64,000 nt of DNA from the NCBI RefSeq assembly GCF_900250075.1, contig NZ_LT977070.1:496001-560000 (forward strand). The letters are read 5' to 3'. Positions 29,618 to 37,890 of this stretch are shown here, one piece after another. The first letter of the stretch is position 1. Each line of letters starts with the position of its first letter. A program made the position numbers and the translations under genes. The stretch comes from Cupriavidus taiwanensis (GTDB lineage Bacteria; Pseudomonadota; Gammaproteobacteria; Burkholderiales; Burkholderiaceae). The notes beneath the pieces are model-generated. The model saw only the letters and a list, made by a program, of their open reading frames with translations, did not search any database and was not told the origin of the DNA.

Positions 29618-30901
29618 CTGTGGCTGACCGCAGTGCTGTTGTTCTTCTTCCTGGTGGTCAACGCCATGGACAAGATGGTGGTGGGCCTGCTGGCCGCGCC
29701 GATGATGGCCGAGCTGGGGCTGACGCCGGCGCAGTTCGGCCTGGTCGGCAGCAGCTTCTTCTGGCTGTTCGCGGTGTCCGGCGTGCTGGGCGGCTTCCTG
29801 GCCAACCACACGCCGACGTCGCGGCTGCTGATCCTGATGGCGCTGGCGTGGTCGCTGTGCCAGATCCCGATCGCGCTGTCGTCCAGCCTGGCGGTGCTGA
29901 TCGTCTCGCGCGTGCTGCTCGGTTTCATGGAAGGGCCGGCCGCGCCGGTTTCGATCCATGCCTGCTACAAATGGTTTCCGAACAACCGGCGCAACCTGCC
30001 GGTGGCGGTGCTGACGCAGGGCGCGGGCATCGGCATCGTGCTGGCCGGGCTGCTGATCCCGGCGGTGGCCGCGCACTGGGGCTGGCGCACCAATTTCTAC
30101 CTGCTGGCGGTGCTGGGCGTGGTGTGGGCGGGGGCGTGGATCGCGCTGGGGCGCGAAGGCACGCTCGACCAACGTCCGCTCGCGCACGGCAACGCTGGCA
30201 CCGCCGCGCCGCAGCGGCTGCCGTATCGCGTGCTGCTGAGCGATCCCACCGTGCTGGGCTGCTTTGCCCTGCGGCTGGCGGCGTACTGGGGCCTGGCGCT
30301 GTGCCTGACCTGGATCCCGGCCTACCTGCAAAGCGGGCTGGGCTTCGACCATGCCGTCAGCGGCAAGCTGTTCGCGCTGATCGTCGGCACCAACCTGCCG
30401 CTGACCATCGCTATCGCATGGTGCTCGGAACGGCTGCTGGCGCGCGGGGTGTCGTCGCGGCTGGCGCGCGGCCGGGTCTCGGCGGGCATGCTGCTGCTGG
30501 CGGGCGGCTTCTTCCTGTTGCTGCTGTGGCCAGGCACCACGCCCGCCATGCGCGTGGGGCTGCTGGTGCTGGGCTGCGTGTGCGCGCCGGCGATCTATTC
30601 GCTCGGCCCGGCGATGCTGGCCGAGGTGGTGCCGGCCGGGCAGCGCGGCGCGGTGCTGGCGATCGATGCCTCGGTATCGTCGGTTGCCGGCGTGCTGGCG
30701 CCGCTGGTGACGGGCGTGCTGGTGCAGAACGCGCCCGGCGCGCGCGGCTTTGAACTGGGGCTGGCGCTGTGCGGCGCGCTGATGGTGGTGGCGGCGCTGG
30801 CCGGGCTGTGCGTGATCAACCCCGAGCGCTCGCGCCAGCGCATGGCCGCGCGGCTGCCGGCGGGGGGCCAGGCCGGACAACCCGCGGTGGCGGCGGGCTG
30901 A
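29618..30901 (+). CDS. MFS transporter with a probable frameshift at its 5' end
   Basis: A 12-helix major facilitator with LFFFLVVNAMDKMVVGLLAA at the start and SRVLLGFMEGPAAPVSIHACYKWFPNNRR (motif A-like loop). The only nearby ATG with good context (29590, MNPSYQPRR) is in another frame. Removing one base at 29617, or adding two in the GC repeat there, would join it to LWLTAVLLFFF of helix 1. Without that, translation would need CTG 29618 or GTG 29633 and lose the N-terminus. I mark from 29618, where the transporter frame begins after the putative shift. The cargo is unknown; the adjacent acyl-CoA genes suggest an organic acid. Confidence 0.82.
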   Translation: MWLTAVLLFFFLVVNAMDKMVVGLLAAPMMAELGLTPAQFGLVGSSFFWLFAVSGVLGGFLANHTPTSRLLILMALAWSLCQIPIALSSSLAVLIVSRVLLGFMEGPAAPVSIHACYKWFPNNRRNLPVAVLTQGAGIGIVLAGLLIPAVAAHWGWRTNFYLLAVLGVVWAGAWIALGREGTLDQRPLAHGNAGTAAPQRLPYRVLLSDPTVLGCFALRLAAYWGLALCLTWIPAYLQSGLGFDHAVSGKLFALIVGTNLPLTIAIAWCSERLLARGVSSRLARGRVSAGMLLLAGGFFLLLLWPGTTPAMRVGLLVLGCVCAPAIYSLGPAMLAEVVPAGQRGAVLAIDASVSSVAGVLAPLVTGVLVQNAPGARGFELGLALCGALMVVAALAGLCVINPERSRQRMAARLPAGGQAGQPAVAAG

Positions 30902-30922
30902 ACGCCTCGCATCACGCCACGC

Positions 30923-31870
30923 CTATGGCGCCGGCCCGGAGCCGGCGCCGGTCTGCGCCACCGCTTCATGCACCAGCGCCGCGAACACGCGCATGGCCGG
31001 CGACGGCGTGCGCCCGGCCAGCGTGACGATGCCGTACTGCGCCTTCAGCGCGGTGGGCGGGTGCATCGGCAGGGCCACGGCCAGGCGCTGTGCGCACGCC
31101 TCGGCCATCATCGCCACCGGCACCAGCGCCACGGCATCGACCGCCAGCAGCAGCGCGCGCAGCGCATGCATGTCGTTGCAGGTGACGGTCATCAGCCCGG
31201 GCTCGTCCTCGGGCAGCGGGCCGCCGCCGCCGCTGGCCTCGTGCAGGGCCTGGCGGAAGAAGCGCACGATATGCGGCGGCAGCCGGGTCCCGGCCACCGG
31301 GTAGGCGCGCAGGTCGGCCAGGGTGACCTGGCGCTGCCGGGTCAGCGGATGGCCGCTGCGCACGAAGAAAGCCGTTTCCAGTGCCGGCAGCCGGTCGATC
31401 TGCAAGTGCGCCAGTTCCGCCAGGCTGCGGCTTTCGCCGACAAAGATGTCGAGCTGCTCGGCTTCGAGCGAACGCCGCATCGCGGCAGTGTCGGCGGTCT
31501 CGAGGTCGATGCGCAGCCGCGGATAGCGGCGCACCAGCGCCTCCAGCACTGGGTCCAGCAGGAACGAGGCCGCGAACGGTCCGAAGCCGGCGCGGATCGT
31601 GCCGATCTCCACGTCTTCGAGCAGTTGCAGGTCGCGCCGCAGCTCGCGCTGCTCGCGCAGCATGCGGCGCGCGCGCGCCAGGGCCAGCATGCCGGCGGCG
31701 GTGGGGCGCACCTTGCCGTAGCTGCGGTCGACCAGCATGCCCAGCTCGGCTTCCAGCGCCTGGATGCTGCGCGTCAGTGCCGGCTGCGACAGGTGCAGCG
31801 CGGCTGCGGCGCGCGCGAAGCTGCCTTGTTCGACCAGCGTGACGAAGTGATGCAGCTGCCTCAAGCCCAT
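30923..31870 (-). CDS. LysR-family transcriptional regulator
   Basis: The 315-residue regulator has the N-terminal winged HTH LRQLHHFVTLVEQGSFARAAAALHLSQPALTRSIQALEAELG, followed by a two-lobed periplasmic-binding-like sensor domain with ELRRDLQLLEDVEIGTIRAGFGPF. It is divergent from the tripartite-transporter binding protein gene (104 bp apart), the common pair in which LysR regulates a Bug protein. The inducer is unknown. Confidence 0.94.
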   Translation of the reverse strand: MGLRQLHHFVTLVEQGSFARAAAALHLSQPALTRSIQALEAELGMLVDRSYGKVRPTAAGMLALARARRMLREQRELRRDLQLLEDVEIGTIRAGFGPFAASFLLDPVLEALVRRYPRLRIDLETADTAAMRRSLEAEQLDIFVGESRSLAELAHLQIDRLPALETAFFVRSGHPLTRQRQVTLADLRAYPVAGTRLPPHIVRFFRQALHEASGGGGPLPEDEPGLMTVTCNDMHALRALLLAVDAVALVPVAMMAEACAQRLAVALPMHPPTALKAQYGIVTLAGRTPSPAMRVFAALVHEAVAQTGAGSGPAP

Positions 31871-31974
31871 GAAATAACCATTTGCGCATCAAAAACTGAA
31901 AAATATTGCATTGGACGTAAGTTCTCAAGCCCACTAAGGTTGTCCTCCAAAACCAAAACCGATCTGGAGACAAC

Positions 31975-32967
31975 ATGAACCGACGCGCATGGCTGACGCT
32001 GGCCACTGGCGGCCTGGTCGCCGGGCTTTCGCTCGGCGCGGCCCTGCCGGCCGCGGCCCAGGCCTACCCCGCCAAGCCCATCCGCATCGTCGTGCCCTAT
32101 GTGGCCGGCGGCGGCACCGACACCATCGCCCGCGCCATGGGTGAAAAGCTGAGCAAGCGGCTGGGCCAGCCGGTGGTGGTCGACAACAAGGCCGGCGCCT
32201 CCGGCATCATCGGCACCGATGCCGTGGCCAAGGCCGCGCCCGATGGCTATACGCTGCTGATGACGCTGACGCAGTCGGTGCTGACCAACCAGTTCCTGTT
32301 CCAGAAGCTGCCCTACGACCCGCGCAAGGACCTGAGCATGATCAGCGTGCTGGCCGACGCGCAGCTGGTGCTGGTGACCCACCCGTCGGTGCAGGCGCGC
32401 ACCGTGCGCGAGCTGGGCGACTACGCGCGCAGCCGGCCTGGCAAGCTCAGCTATGCCTCGTGGGGCGTCGGCTCGCTGTCGCACCTGAGCGGCGCCTACT
32501 ACAGCAAGCTGGTGCACGGCCAGGCCACGCACGTGCCCTACAAGGGCGAGGCGCCGATGCTGCAGGACCTGCTCGGCGGGCAGGTGCAGTTTGGCTTCGC
32601 CAGCATCCTCACCGCCAGGCCCTACATCCAGAGCGGCAAGCTCAAGGCGCTGGCGGTGACCGGCACTCAGCGCAGCAGCGCGCTGCCCGACATGCCCACC
32701 TTTGCCGAGGCCGGCATGCACGACAGCGCCTTCAAGACCGTCGGCTGGATCGGCCTGGTGGCGCCCGTGGGCGTGCCCGCACCGATCCTGGCCCGGCTCG
32801 AGAGCGAGGTGCGCGCCATCCTGCAGACCCCCGAGATGCAGGAGCGCATGGTTGCGCTGGGGCTGCGCACCGTCGGCAGTACGCCGGCCGAGGCGCAGGC
32901 GCTCTACGCGCGCGACTGGCCGGTGCTGAAGACGCTGGTAGCGGATTCGGGCGCGAAGCTGGACTGA
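31975..32967 (+). CDS. Bug-type tripartite tricarboxylate transporter substrate-binding protein
   Basis: The 330-residue protein has a twin-arginine-like/Sec signal (MNRRAWLTLATGGLVAGLSL, ending AAAQA). The Bug (TctC) fold follows: YPAKPIRIVVPYVAGGGTDTIARAMGEKLSKRLGQPVVVDNKAGA, then LPYDPRKDLSMISVL, PGKLSYASWGVGSLSHLSGAYY and GLVAPVGVPAPILARL. Such proteins bind carboxylates in the periplasm; betaproteobacteria encode many without adjacent TctAB. No membrane subunits are nearby. A strong terminator follows. Confidence 0.94.
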   Translation: MNRRAWLTLATGGLVAGLSLGAALPAAAQAYPAKPIRIVVPYVAGGGTDTIARAMGEKLSKRLGQPVVVDNKAGASGIIGTDAVAKAAPDGYTLLMTLTQSVLTNQFLFQKLPYDPRKDLSMISVLADAQLVLVTHPSVQARTVRELGDYARSRPGKLSYASWGVGSLSHLSGAYYSKLVHGQATHVPYKGEAPMLQDLLGGQVQFGFASILTARPYIQSGKLKALAVTGTQRSSALPDMPTFAEAGMHDSAFKTVGWIGLVAPVGVPAPILARLESEVRAILQTPEMQERMVALGLRTVGSTPAEAQALYARDWPVLKTLVADSGAKLD

Positions 32968-32990
32968 GCTGCAACCCTGGCAACGCCCAT

Positions 32991-33030
32991 GGCGGGCGCC
33001 GCGGCAAATATCGCGGCGCCCGCCTTTTTT
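32991..33030 (+). terminator. Intrinsic terminator after the Bug-protein gene
   Basis: GGCGGGCGCCGCG (32991-33003) pairs perfectly over 13 bp with CGCGGCGCCCGCC (33012-33024) around an 8-nt loop, followed by six T. Confidence 0.95.
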
Positions 33031-33273
33031 ATTTTCATGATGCCGTGAAGGCCGCTTACGAAAACCGAATAAAAACCATTGGCATTCGCATCCGCAAGCA
33101 AGCCGGAAAATAGAGGATCCATGCGGCAAGAACGCCGCGGCGCGGGCCCGGATTGCTTGATGTCCGCTTTGGCGGGACTACCATGAAGTCACGCGGCGCA
33201 TTCGCCGTGGCGTTGCTGTGGTCGTGCCATGGCGACATCGCATGTCCCTGTCACAGGGGCATTGGGGGCTGCC

Positions 33274-33753
33274 ATGAAGACCGACAAGAAGGTGATCCAG
33301 TTGCTGAACGCGCAGCTGCGGCATGAGCTCACTGCCATCAACCAGTATTTCCTGCATGCCCGGATGTATCGGCACTGGGGGCTGCGCGCGCTGGGCAAGC
33401 ACGAGTATGACGAATCGATCGAGGAAATGAAGCACGCCGACAAGCTGATCGAGCGCATCCTGCTGCTCGATGGCTTGCCCAACCTGCAGGACCTCGACAA
33501 GCTGCTGGTCGGCGAGAACACCGAAGAGATGCTCGGCTGCGACCTGAAGCTCGAACTCGTGTCGCAGGCCAGCTGCAAGGATGCGATCAAGTATTTCGAG
33601 TCGGTCGGCGATTATGTCTCGCGCCAGCTGGTGGTCGATATCCTCGAGGACACCGAGGAACATATCGACTGGCTCGAAGCGCAGCTGGAGTTGGTGCGCA
33701 AGGTCGGCTTGCAGAACTACATCCAGTCCGCCATGGGCGGAATCGAGGACTGA
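33274..33753 (+). CDS. bfr: Bacterioferritin
   Basis: The 159-residue protein aligns without gaps to E. coli Bfr. It forms a haem-containing 24-mer that oxidises and stores iron. The haem ligand Met52 and ferroxidase ligands Glu18, Glu51, His54, Glu94 and His130 are present. The sixth, Glu127, is replaced by Thr (33652-33654), as in some haem-bearing subunit types. Start [12 protein letters not shown] matches the family; an upstream ATG at 33229 would add 15 unlikely residues. No Fur box could be identified with confidence. A second bacterioferritin elsewhere is possible given the altered site. Confidence 0.93.
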   Translation: MKTDKKVIQLLNAQLRHELTAINQYFLHARMYRHWGLRALGKHEYDESIEEMKHADKLIERILLLDGLPNLQDLDKLLVGENTEEMLGCDLKLELVSQASCKDAIKYFESVGDYVSRQLVVDILEDTEEHIDWLEAQLELVRKVGLQNYIQSAMGGIED

Positions 33754-33849
33754 GCCGGCGCGGCGCGCCGCGCGCTCTCCTGCAAAGATTTCCATTTCCC
33801 GCTACACTGCGGCCCGCAGCACGTCGCGCCGCTCCGGCGCGATGTCAGC

Positions 33850-33924
33850 GGCGGGGTGGCAGAGTGGTTATGCAACGGCCTGCAAAGCCGTGTACGACGG
33901 TTCGATTCCGGATCCCCGCCTCCA
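33850..33924 (+). tRNA. tRNA-Cys (GCA)
   Basis: The cloverleaf is complete. Acceptor GGCGGGG pairs with CCCCGCC, U73 precedes an encoded CCA, and the T arm reads GGTTCGATTCC. The anticodon GCA (33882-33884) lies in loop CTGCAAA. U73 is a known cysteine identity element. No integrase or repeat lies near, so it does not look like an attachment site in use. Confidence 0.96.
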
Positions 33925-34241
33925 TCTTCCTGCCCGGGCTCATTCCGCCCGGCGCACCTGCGCAGTCGCGCGCGATCGCTCCGCTTTCCTTTTTTTCACG
34001 CGCCTGTCATCGGCCTGCGCCATGAATGCGGCGGGCTGTGCCGCACGCGCCCTGACCGGTATGCCGCAACGGTTCCGGACACGCGTTTATCCCCAATGGA
34101 TCAACGGCAGCGAATCGGGTAATGTTGCCCGACAGGCCCGTCGGCCTGCGTGCAACACGTGCCGCCAGTTGGCGGCACCGCCATGTACGGGCTTCCATGG
34201 CGTTTCCCTTCGCGAGGCAGTGTGAAAAACAGAGGCTCCAG
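33925..34241. other. 317-bp intergenic region between tRNA-Cys and the GNAT gene
   Basis: I see no gene. A T-rich stretch around 33985-33997 may help terminate the tRNA transcript. Short open frames on both strands have no recognisable protein features. Confidence 0.5.
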
Positions 34242-34685
34242 ATGATGAAAGACCTGCGCATCCGCGCGGCCGTGCCGACGGATGCTCCCGCCGTGGGCGA
34301 GGTGCTGGAACGGTGTGGCCTGCCGCTGGACGGTGTACCGCGCTTGCTCGAGCATTTCCACGTTGCCGTCCTTGGCACGCAGATCATCGGCTGCGCCGCC
34401 GGCGAGCGCTGCGGCGAGACCGTGGTGATCCGTTCCGTGGCCGTGCTGCCCGAACACCGCGACCAGGGCGTGGCCACCCACGTGGTGCGTGCCGCGCTGA
34501 TGCGGGCCCGCGCCAACGGCGCACGGCGCGCCGTGTTGCTGGCGTCCAGCTGCCCCAGCTACTTCGCGCGCTACGGCTTTACGCTGGTGCCGGCCGCGAA
34601 GCTGCCGCCCGAGGTCATGTCGTCGAGCGAATTCCACCGCGCCGCGGACACGCCGCCGTTGTGCATGTGGTGCGAGCTGAGCTGA
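34242..34685 (+). CDS. GNAT acetyltransferase, ArsN2-like
   Basis: The 147-residue protein has GNAT features: VVIRSVAVLPEHRDQGVATHVVRAALMRARANG contains the acetyl-CoA pyrophosphate loop (RDQGVA). The C-terminal CPSYFARYGFTLVP followed by PPEVMSSSEFHR and PPLCMWCELS resembles ArsN2-type acetyltransferases found in arsenic operons. No ars genes are here, so arsenic or organoarsenical (phosphinothricin-like) detoxification is only a lead. I took the first of two adjacent ATG codons; the second begins three nucleotides later. Confidence 0.78.
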   Translation: MMKDLRIRAAVPTDAPAVGEVLERCGLPLDGVPRLLEHFHVAVLGTQIIGCAAGERCGETVVIRSVAVLPEHRDQGVATHVVRAALMRARANGARRAVLLASSCPSYFARYGFTLVPAAKLPPEVMSSSEFHRAADTPPLCMWCELS

Positions 34686-34733
34686 TTCTCCGCAAGCCGA
34701 TAGCGAGCCGCTGCGCTCGCCTCAGTGGTCGTA

Positions 34734-35705
34734 TCAGTGATCGCCGTCGCAGCGGCTGATCTCCACCGTTACGTGCACCAGTTCCTCGTGCACCGATAGC
34801 GCCTCGCGCACGCGCTGCGGCGTCAGTGCGGCATCATGCGTGACCAGGCAGACGATGCAGGCAAAGTGCTGACGGCCCACGCGCCATACATGCAGGTCGG
34901 ACACGCGGGTGCTTTCGTCGCCGTGATCGAGGCCGGCCAGCACCTCGCGCACTTCGTCCACCACCGGGTGGTCCATCTCGCGGTCCAGCAGCACCGTGCC
35001 GCTCTGGCGCATCAGACCGATGGCCCAGCGGCCGACCAGTACCGCGCCCACCAGGCCCATCACCGGATCGAGCCAGTTCCAGCCCAGCCACCAGCCGCCG
35101 GCGAGTGCGACGATCGCCAGCACTGAAGTCGCGGCATCGGCCAGCACGTGCACATAGGCGGCGCGCAGGTTGAGGTCATGGTGGTGATGGTCGTGGCCGT
35201 GATGGTGACCGTGATGGTGACCGTGGTCGTGGCCGTGGTCGTGGCCATGCGCATGGCCGCCGAGGATCAGCGCGCAGCCGAGGTTGACCAGCAGCCCCAG
35301 CGCGGTCACGGCCATGGCTTCGCGATAGTGGATCGCCTGCGGCGCGAACAGGCGCTCGACCGAGCCCGCCGCCATCAACGCGGCAATGCCCAGCAAAAAC
35401 ACCGCGCTGGCAAAGCCCGCCAGCACTTCTATCTTCCAGGCGCCGAAGGCAAAGCGCCAGTCGCCGGCGTAGCGGCGCGCGGCGGCGTAGGCGAAGGCAG
35501 ACAGCCCGATGGCCAGCGCGTGCGAGCTCATGTGCCAGCCATCGGCGAGCAGCGCCATCGAGTTGAACCAGAGCCCGGCGGCGATTTCCGCCACCATGGT
35601 GATGGCGGTGATCACCATCACCAGGCGCGTGCCGCGTTCGGCGGCGCGGTTGCCCGCGTCGAAGGCGTGGCTGTGGGTCCAGGCGGACAGGTCTTGGGTA
35701 TGCAT
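34734..35705 (-). CDS. dmeF: Cation diffusion facilitator, DmeF-type Co/Ni exporter
   Basis: A 323-residue CDF transporter of the inner membrane. Six helices carry metal-site motifs SMALLADGWHMSSHA (helix II) and YVHVLADAATSV (helix V, HxxxD). Between helices IV and V is a His/Asp/Gly-rich loop of about 30 residues, typical of divalent-metal CDFs. The N-terminal THSHAFDAGNRAAERGTR matches DmeF, which exports Co(II) and Ni(II) by proton antiport. The DNA of the loop is an internal 12-bp repeat. No dmeR regulator is visible beside it. Confidence 0.88.
   Translation of the reverse strand: MHTQDLSAWTHSHAFDAGNRAAERGTRLVMVITAITMVAEIAAGLWFNSMALLADGWHMSSHALAIGLSAFAYAAARRYAGDWRFAFGAWKIEVLAGFASAVFLLGIAALMAAGSVERLFAPQAIHYREAMAVTALGLLVNLGCALILGGHAHGHDHGHDHGHHHGHHHGHDHHHHDLNLRAAYVHVLADAATSVLAIVALAGGWWLGWNWLDPVMGLVGAVLVGRWAIGLMRQSGTVLLDREMDHPVVDEVREVLAGLDHGDESTRVSDLHVWRVGRQHFACIVCLVTHDAALTPQRVREALSVHEELVHVTVEISRCDGDH
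35197..35256 (-). repeat. 12-bp tandem repeat in dmeF
   Basis: About five imperfect units such as GTGACCGTGATG and GTGGCCGTGGTC encode the His-rich metal loop. Replication slippage here would change loop length without shifting frame. Confidence 0.7.
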
Positions 35706-35917
35706 GGGGAACGTGCTTTACGCTTGAAAACTCGGCGAATTGTCTGACGCAGGGCCAGCAGGCCCAAGGGTAGCAGAGACCAGTGCGCGTGCCGTGGCAT
35801 CCCCGACGGCATCAGGGTGGGTTTGGGTTGCGTCACGAAAAGGAGGGCGGTATCGCTGCGTGTGCCTTATATGCGACAAGATACCCGCGATAGACGTAAG
35901 GATTCCTTTCTTTCTCT
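35706..35917. other. Upstream region of dmeF
   Basis: Beyond the dmeF start I see no gene. It is less GC-rich near its right end, where an AcrR-like palindrome begins at 35918. The segment presumably holds the dmeF promoter, but I cannot place it. Confidence 0.4.
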
Positions 35918-35944
35918 TACATACATTCATGAATGGATGTATGA
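35918..35944. promoter_or_regulatory. AcrR-like palindromic operator
   Basis: The segment opens TACATACATTCATGAATGG and closes ATGTATGA. Compared with the E. coli AcrR site at acrAB (as I remember it), 21 of 24 positions match. TetR-type efflux regulators bind such sites. No efflux-pump gene or TetR gene is adjacent; the nearest neighbours are dmeF (minus) and a tiny frame at 35994 (plus). Confidence 0.55.
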
Positions 35945-35993
35945 TCCAGCGAAAAATTCACGTCCTCGTCATATCTTTGTTGACCGTACCGAG

Positions 35994-36083
35994 ATGAGCT
36001 ATCGCTTTATTGCCACCTGTCTTGCCGCCTGGGTAGGCGTTTGCGCCAGCGCCGGCTGGCTGGTCGAGCGTCTCTGGAGCTGA
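35994..36083 (+). CDS. Possible 29-residue membrane peptide
   Basis: ATG 35994 opens a frame with one hydrophobic segment: MSYRFIATCLAAWVGVCASA, then GWLVERLWS. It could be a single-span membrane peptide, comparable in kind to small efflux-pump partners such as AcrZ, and it lies 50 bp downstream of the AcrR-like palindrome. No clear Shine-Dalgarno is visible (GAG only), and such a short frame can occur by chance. Confidence 0.25.
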   Translation: MSYRFIATCLAAWVGVCASAGWLVERLWS

Positions 36084-36105
36084 GCGCCGGCCAGGCCGCC
36101 TGACT

Positions 36106-37566
36106 TCAAGCCGCCTGCCGCGCCTGCGCCAGGCTGTCAAAGAACTGCCACAGCTGCGGCGCGTCGCCGGTGGCCACGTTGAAGCGGATCCACGGCGAGT
36201 CGGTTTCGTCCGGCTCGAAATACGATCCGGGCGCCAGCCAGATGCCATGCTCCAGTGCCAGCGTGGCAAGGCGGTTGCCGAGCAGCGGACCGCCGCGGCG
36301 ACTGGCCAGCCACCGCGCCTGCACCGCCTCGTTCAGGCGCGCCCACGCGAACATCCCGCCTTCCGGGCGCAGCAGCACCTCCAGCCCGTGGGCCTCCATC
36401 TTTTCCGTGACACGGTCCTGCTGCGCACGCAGCCGTTCGGACAATGCCGCCACATGTCGGCCATAGTGGCCGCTGGTCAGCACCGAATACACCAGCCGCT
36501 CCGTCACCTCCGATGAGGTCAGGCCGACGGCCATCTTGGTGCGCGCAAAGGCCTTGGCCAGGTCCGGGCTGGCGGCCAGGTAGCCGACCCGCAGCGACGG
36601 TGTGATGGTCTTGGAAAAACCGTTGACATAGACCACCTGCGACAGCCCGTCCATGGCCGCCAGCATCGGCGAGCCCGCCGGCGCCAGCTCGCGGTAGATA
36701 TCGTCCTCGACCACCAGCAGCCGGTGCTGCTCGGCCAGTTGCAGCACGCGGAAGGCGTTCATGCTGGTCAGGCTGGCGCCGGTGGGGTTCTGCAGCACGG
36801 TGTTGATGAACAGCGCGCGCGGGGCGTGGGCGCGCAGCGCGTCCTCCAGCGCGTCGGTGTCCAGCCCCGCCGCCGTGCGCGGCACGCCGACCACGCGCAG
36901 CCCGGCCAGCCGCAGGATCTGCAGCAGGTTGCAGTAGCAGGGCGATTCCACCAGCACGGTATCGCCGGCACGCAGCAGCGTGCGCACCACCAGGTCCAGC
37001 GCCTGCGTCGCGCCCTGGGTCAGCACCACCTGCTGCGCCTGCAGCGGGATGCCGTACTGGCCCAGCCCCGCGGCAATGTGCTCGCGCAGCGGCGCAAAGC
37101 CGTACGGATGACCGTAGCCCGACAGCTGCGCCGCCGGCACGCGGGCCGACGCGCGCATGGCCTGGTGCAGGCCCTCCTCGTTGAGCCAGTCGCCCGGCAG
37201 CCAGCCGGCGCCGGCCTTGATCGGCACCGAATGGTCGGCAAACACGTCCGACAGCAGCCATGCGGCATTCAGCCCCGGCGCTTCCCATTGCGGCGCGCGC
37301 GCATGGCCGGCCGGCGCATGGCGGTGCGCCACGGTGTAGCCGGAGCCAGGGCGCGCGGCGAGGTAGCCGAGCGCGGTCAGCCGTCCGTAGGCCTCGGCCA
37401 CGGTAAAGGTGCTGACGTGGTGGTGCTGGGCAAAGCGCCGCACCGACGGCAGCGCCGTGCCGGGACGCAGCGCGCGCTGCTCCACCAGCGCGGCGATGCC
37501 GGCGACGATCTGCTCGGTCAGGGTGTCGCCGTCGCGGCGGCTGCGGGTCAGGTTCAGGGTCAGCAT
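36106..37566 (-). CDS. MocR-type regulator (GntR HTH fused to PLP aminotransferase domain)
   Basis: The 486 residues combine a GntR winged HTH (residues ~10-75: LTEQIVAGIAALVEQRALRPGTALPSVRRFAQHHHVSTFTVAEAYGRL) with a fold-type I aminotransferase domain. The latter has TQGATQALDLVVRTLL, ESPCYCNLLQILR, NTVLQNPTGASL, EDDIYREL and the PLP lysine in YVNGFSKTITPSLRVGY. MocR/GabR proteins sense an amine-derived effector through PLP. It is divergent from the omega-amino-acid transaminase gene, and direct repeats in between suggest it controls that operon and itself. ATG 37566 was chosen. Confidence 0.93.
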   Translation of the reverse strand: MLTLNLTRSRRDGDTLTEQIVAGIAALVEQRALRPGTALPSVRRFAQHHHVSTFTVAEAYGRLTALGYLAARPGSGYTVAHRHAPAGHARAPQWEAPGLNAAWLLSDVFADHSVPIKAGAGWLPGDWLNEEGLHQAMRASARVPAAQLSGYGHPYGFAPLREHIAAGLGQYGIPLQAQQVVLTQGATQALDLVVRTLLRAGDTVLVESPCYCNLLQILRLAGLRVVGVPRTAAGLDTDALEDALRAHAPRALFINTVLQNPTGASLTSMNAFRVLQLAEQHRLLVVEDDIYRELAPAGSPMLAAMDGLSQVVYVNGFSKTITPSLRVGYLAASPDLAKAFARTKMAVGLTSSEVTERLVYSVLTSGHYGRHVAALSERLRAQQDRVTEKMEAHGLEVLLRPEGGMFAWARLNEAVQARWLASRRGGPLLGNRLATLALEHGIWLAPGSYFEPDETDSPWIRFNVATGDAPQLWQFFDSLAQARQAA

Positions 37567-37579
37567 CAGGCACTCGGGC

Positions 37580-37602
37580 AGGCGTGAACCTGTACAGTTT
37601 AG
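37580..37602. promoter_or_regulatory. Third related repeat unit near the mocR start
   Basis: CAGGCGTGAACCTGTACAG resembles the CAGGCGTG/CTGTAC parts of the double repeat at 37737-37775. It lies just before the regulator start codon and could mediate autorepression. Confidence 0.35.
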
Positions 37603-37736
37603 CGGCTGCAGGCCGACGCGCGGATTCAGCCATTCCGTCACGCGGAAATTGCCGCGCTGCAGCGTGCAATGCCGTGCCGCGGCACGGGCGGCGCGCGGCG
37701 AGATCGTCCGGGCGCGGTGCCGGCGTGCCACTTGCC

Positions 37737-37775
37737 TGTACGGTCAGGCGTGATCAAACTGTACGGTAAGGCGTG
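37737..37775. promoter_or_regulatory. Direct-repeat operator for the MocR-type regulator
   Basis: TGTACGGTCAGGCGTG (37737-37752) and TGTACGGTAAGGCGTG (37760-37775) differ at one base and are 23 bp apart, about two helical turns. MocR/GabR-type proteins typically bind two direct repeats on one DNA face. The second copy ends 13 bp before TATATT (37789-37794), a likely -10 of the transaminase gene, so it would cover the -35 zone, fitting activation. The region 37567-37890 contains no gene. Confidence 0.65.
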
Positions 37776-37890
37776 GTTGTCCGGACTGTATATTTTGTCG
37801 GCCAGTCGCCGCCGGTAGAGTGGCCCTCATTGCCGCGCCGCCAGCCGGCGCGCCGCCCCCAACCGACCCGATTTCCCCCTAGGAGGACGT

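Noticed and set aside
29215..30753. A 512-codon plus-strand frame overlapping the acyl-CoA dehydrogenase end and MFS gene
   Set aside because: It contains the ATG at 29590 but is the wrong frame for both proteins; composition is Ala/Arg/Gly-rich noise.
33050..33273. A Fur box upstream of bacterioferritin
   Set aside because: The best match (around 33075-33095) is weak and not symmetric.
33850..33924. tRNA-Cys as an integration (attachment) site
   Set aside because: No integrase gene, no duplicated tRNA 3' end and no island boundary could be seen nearby.
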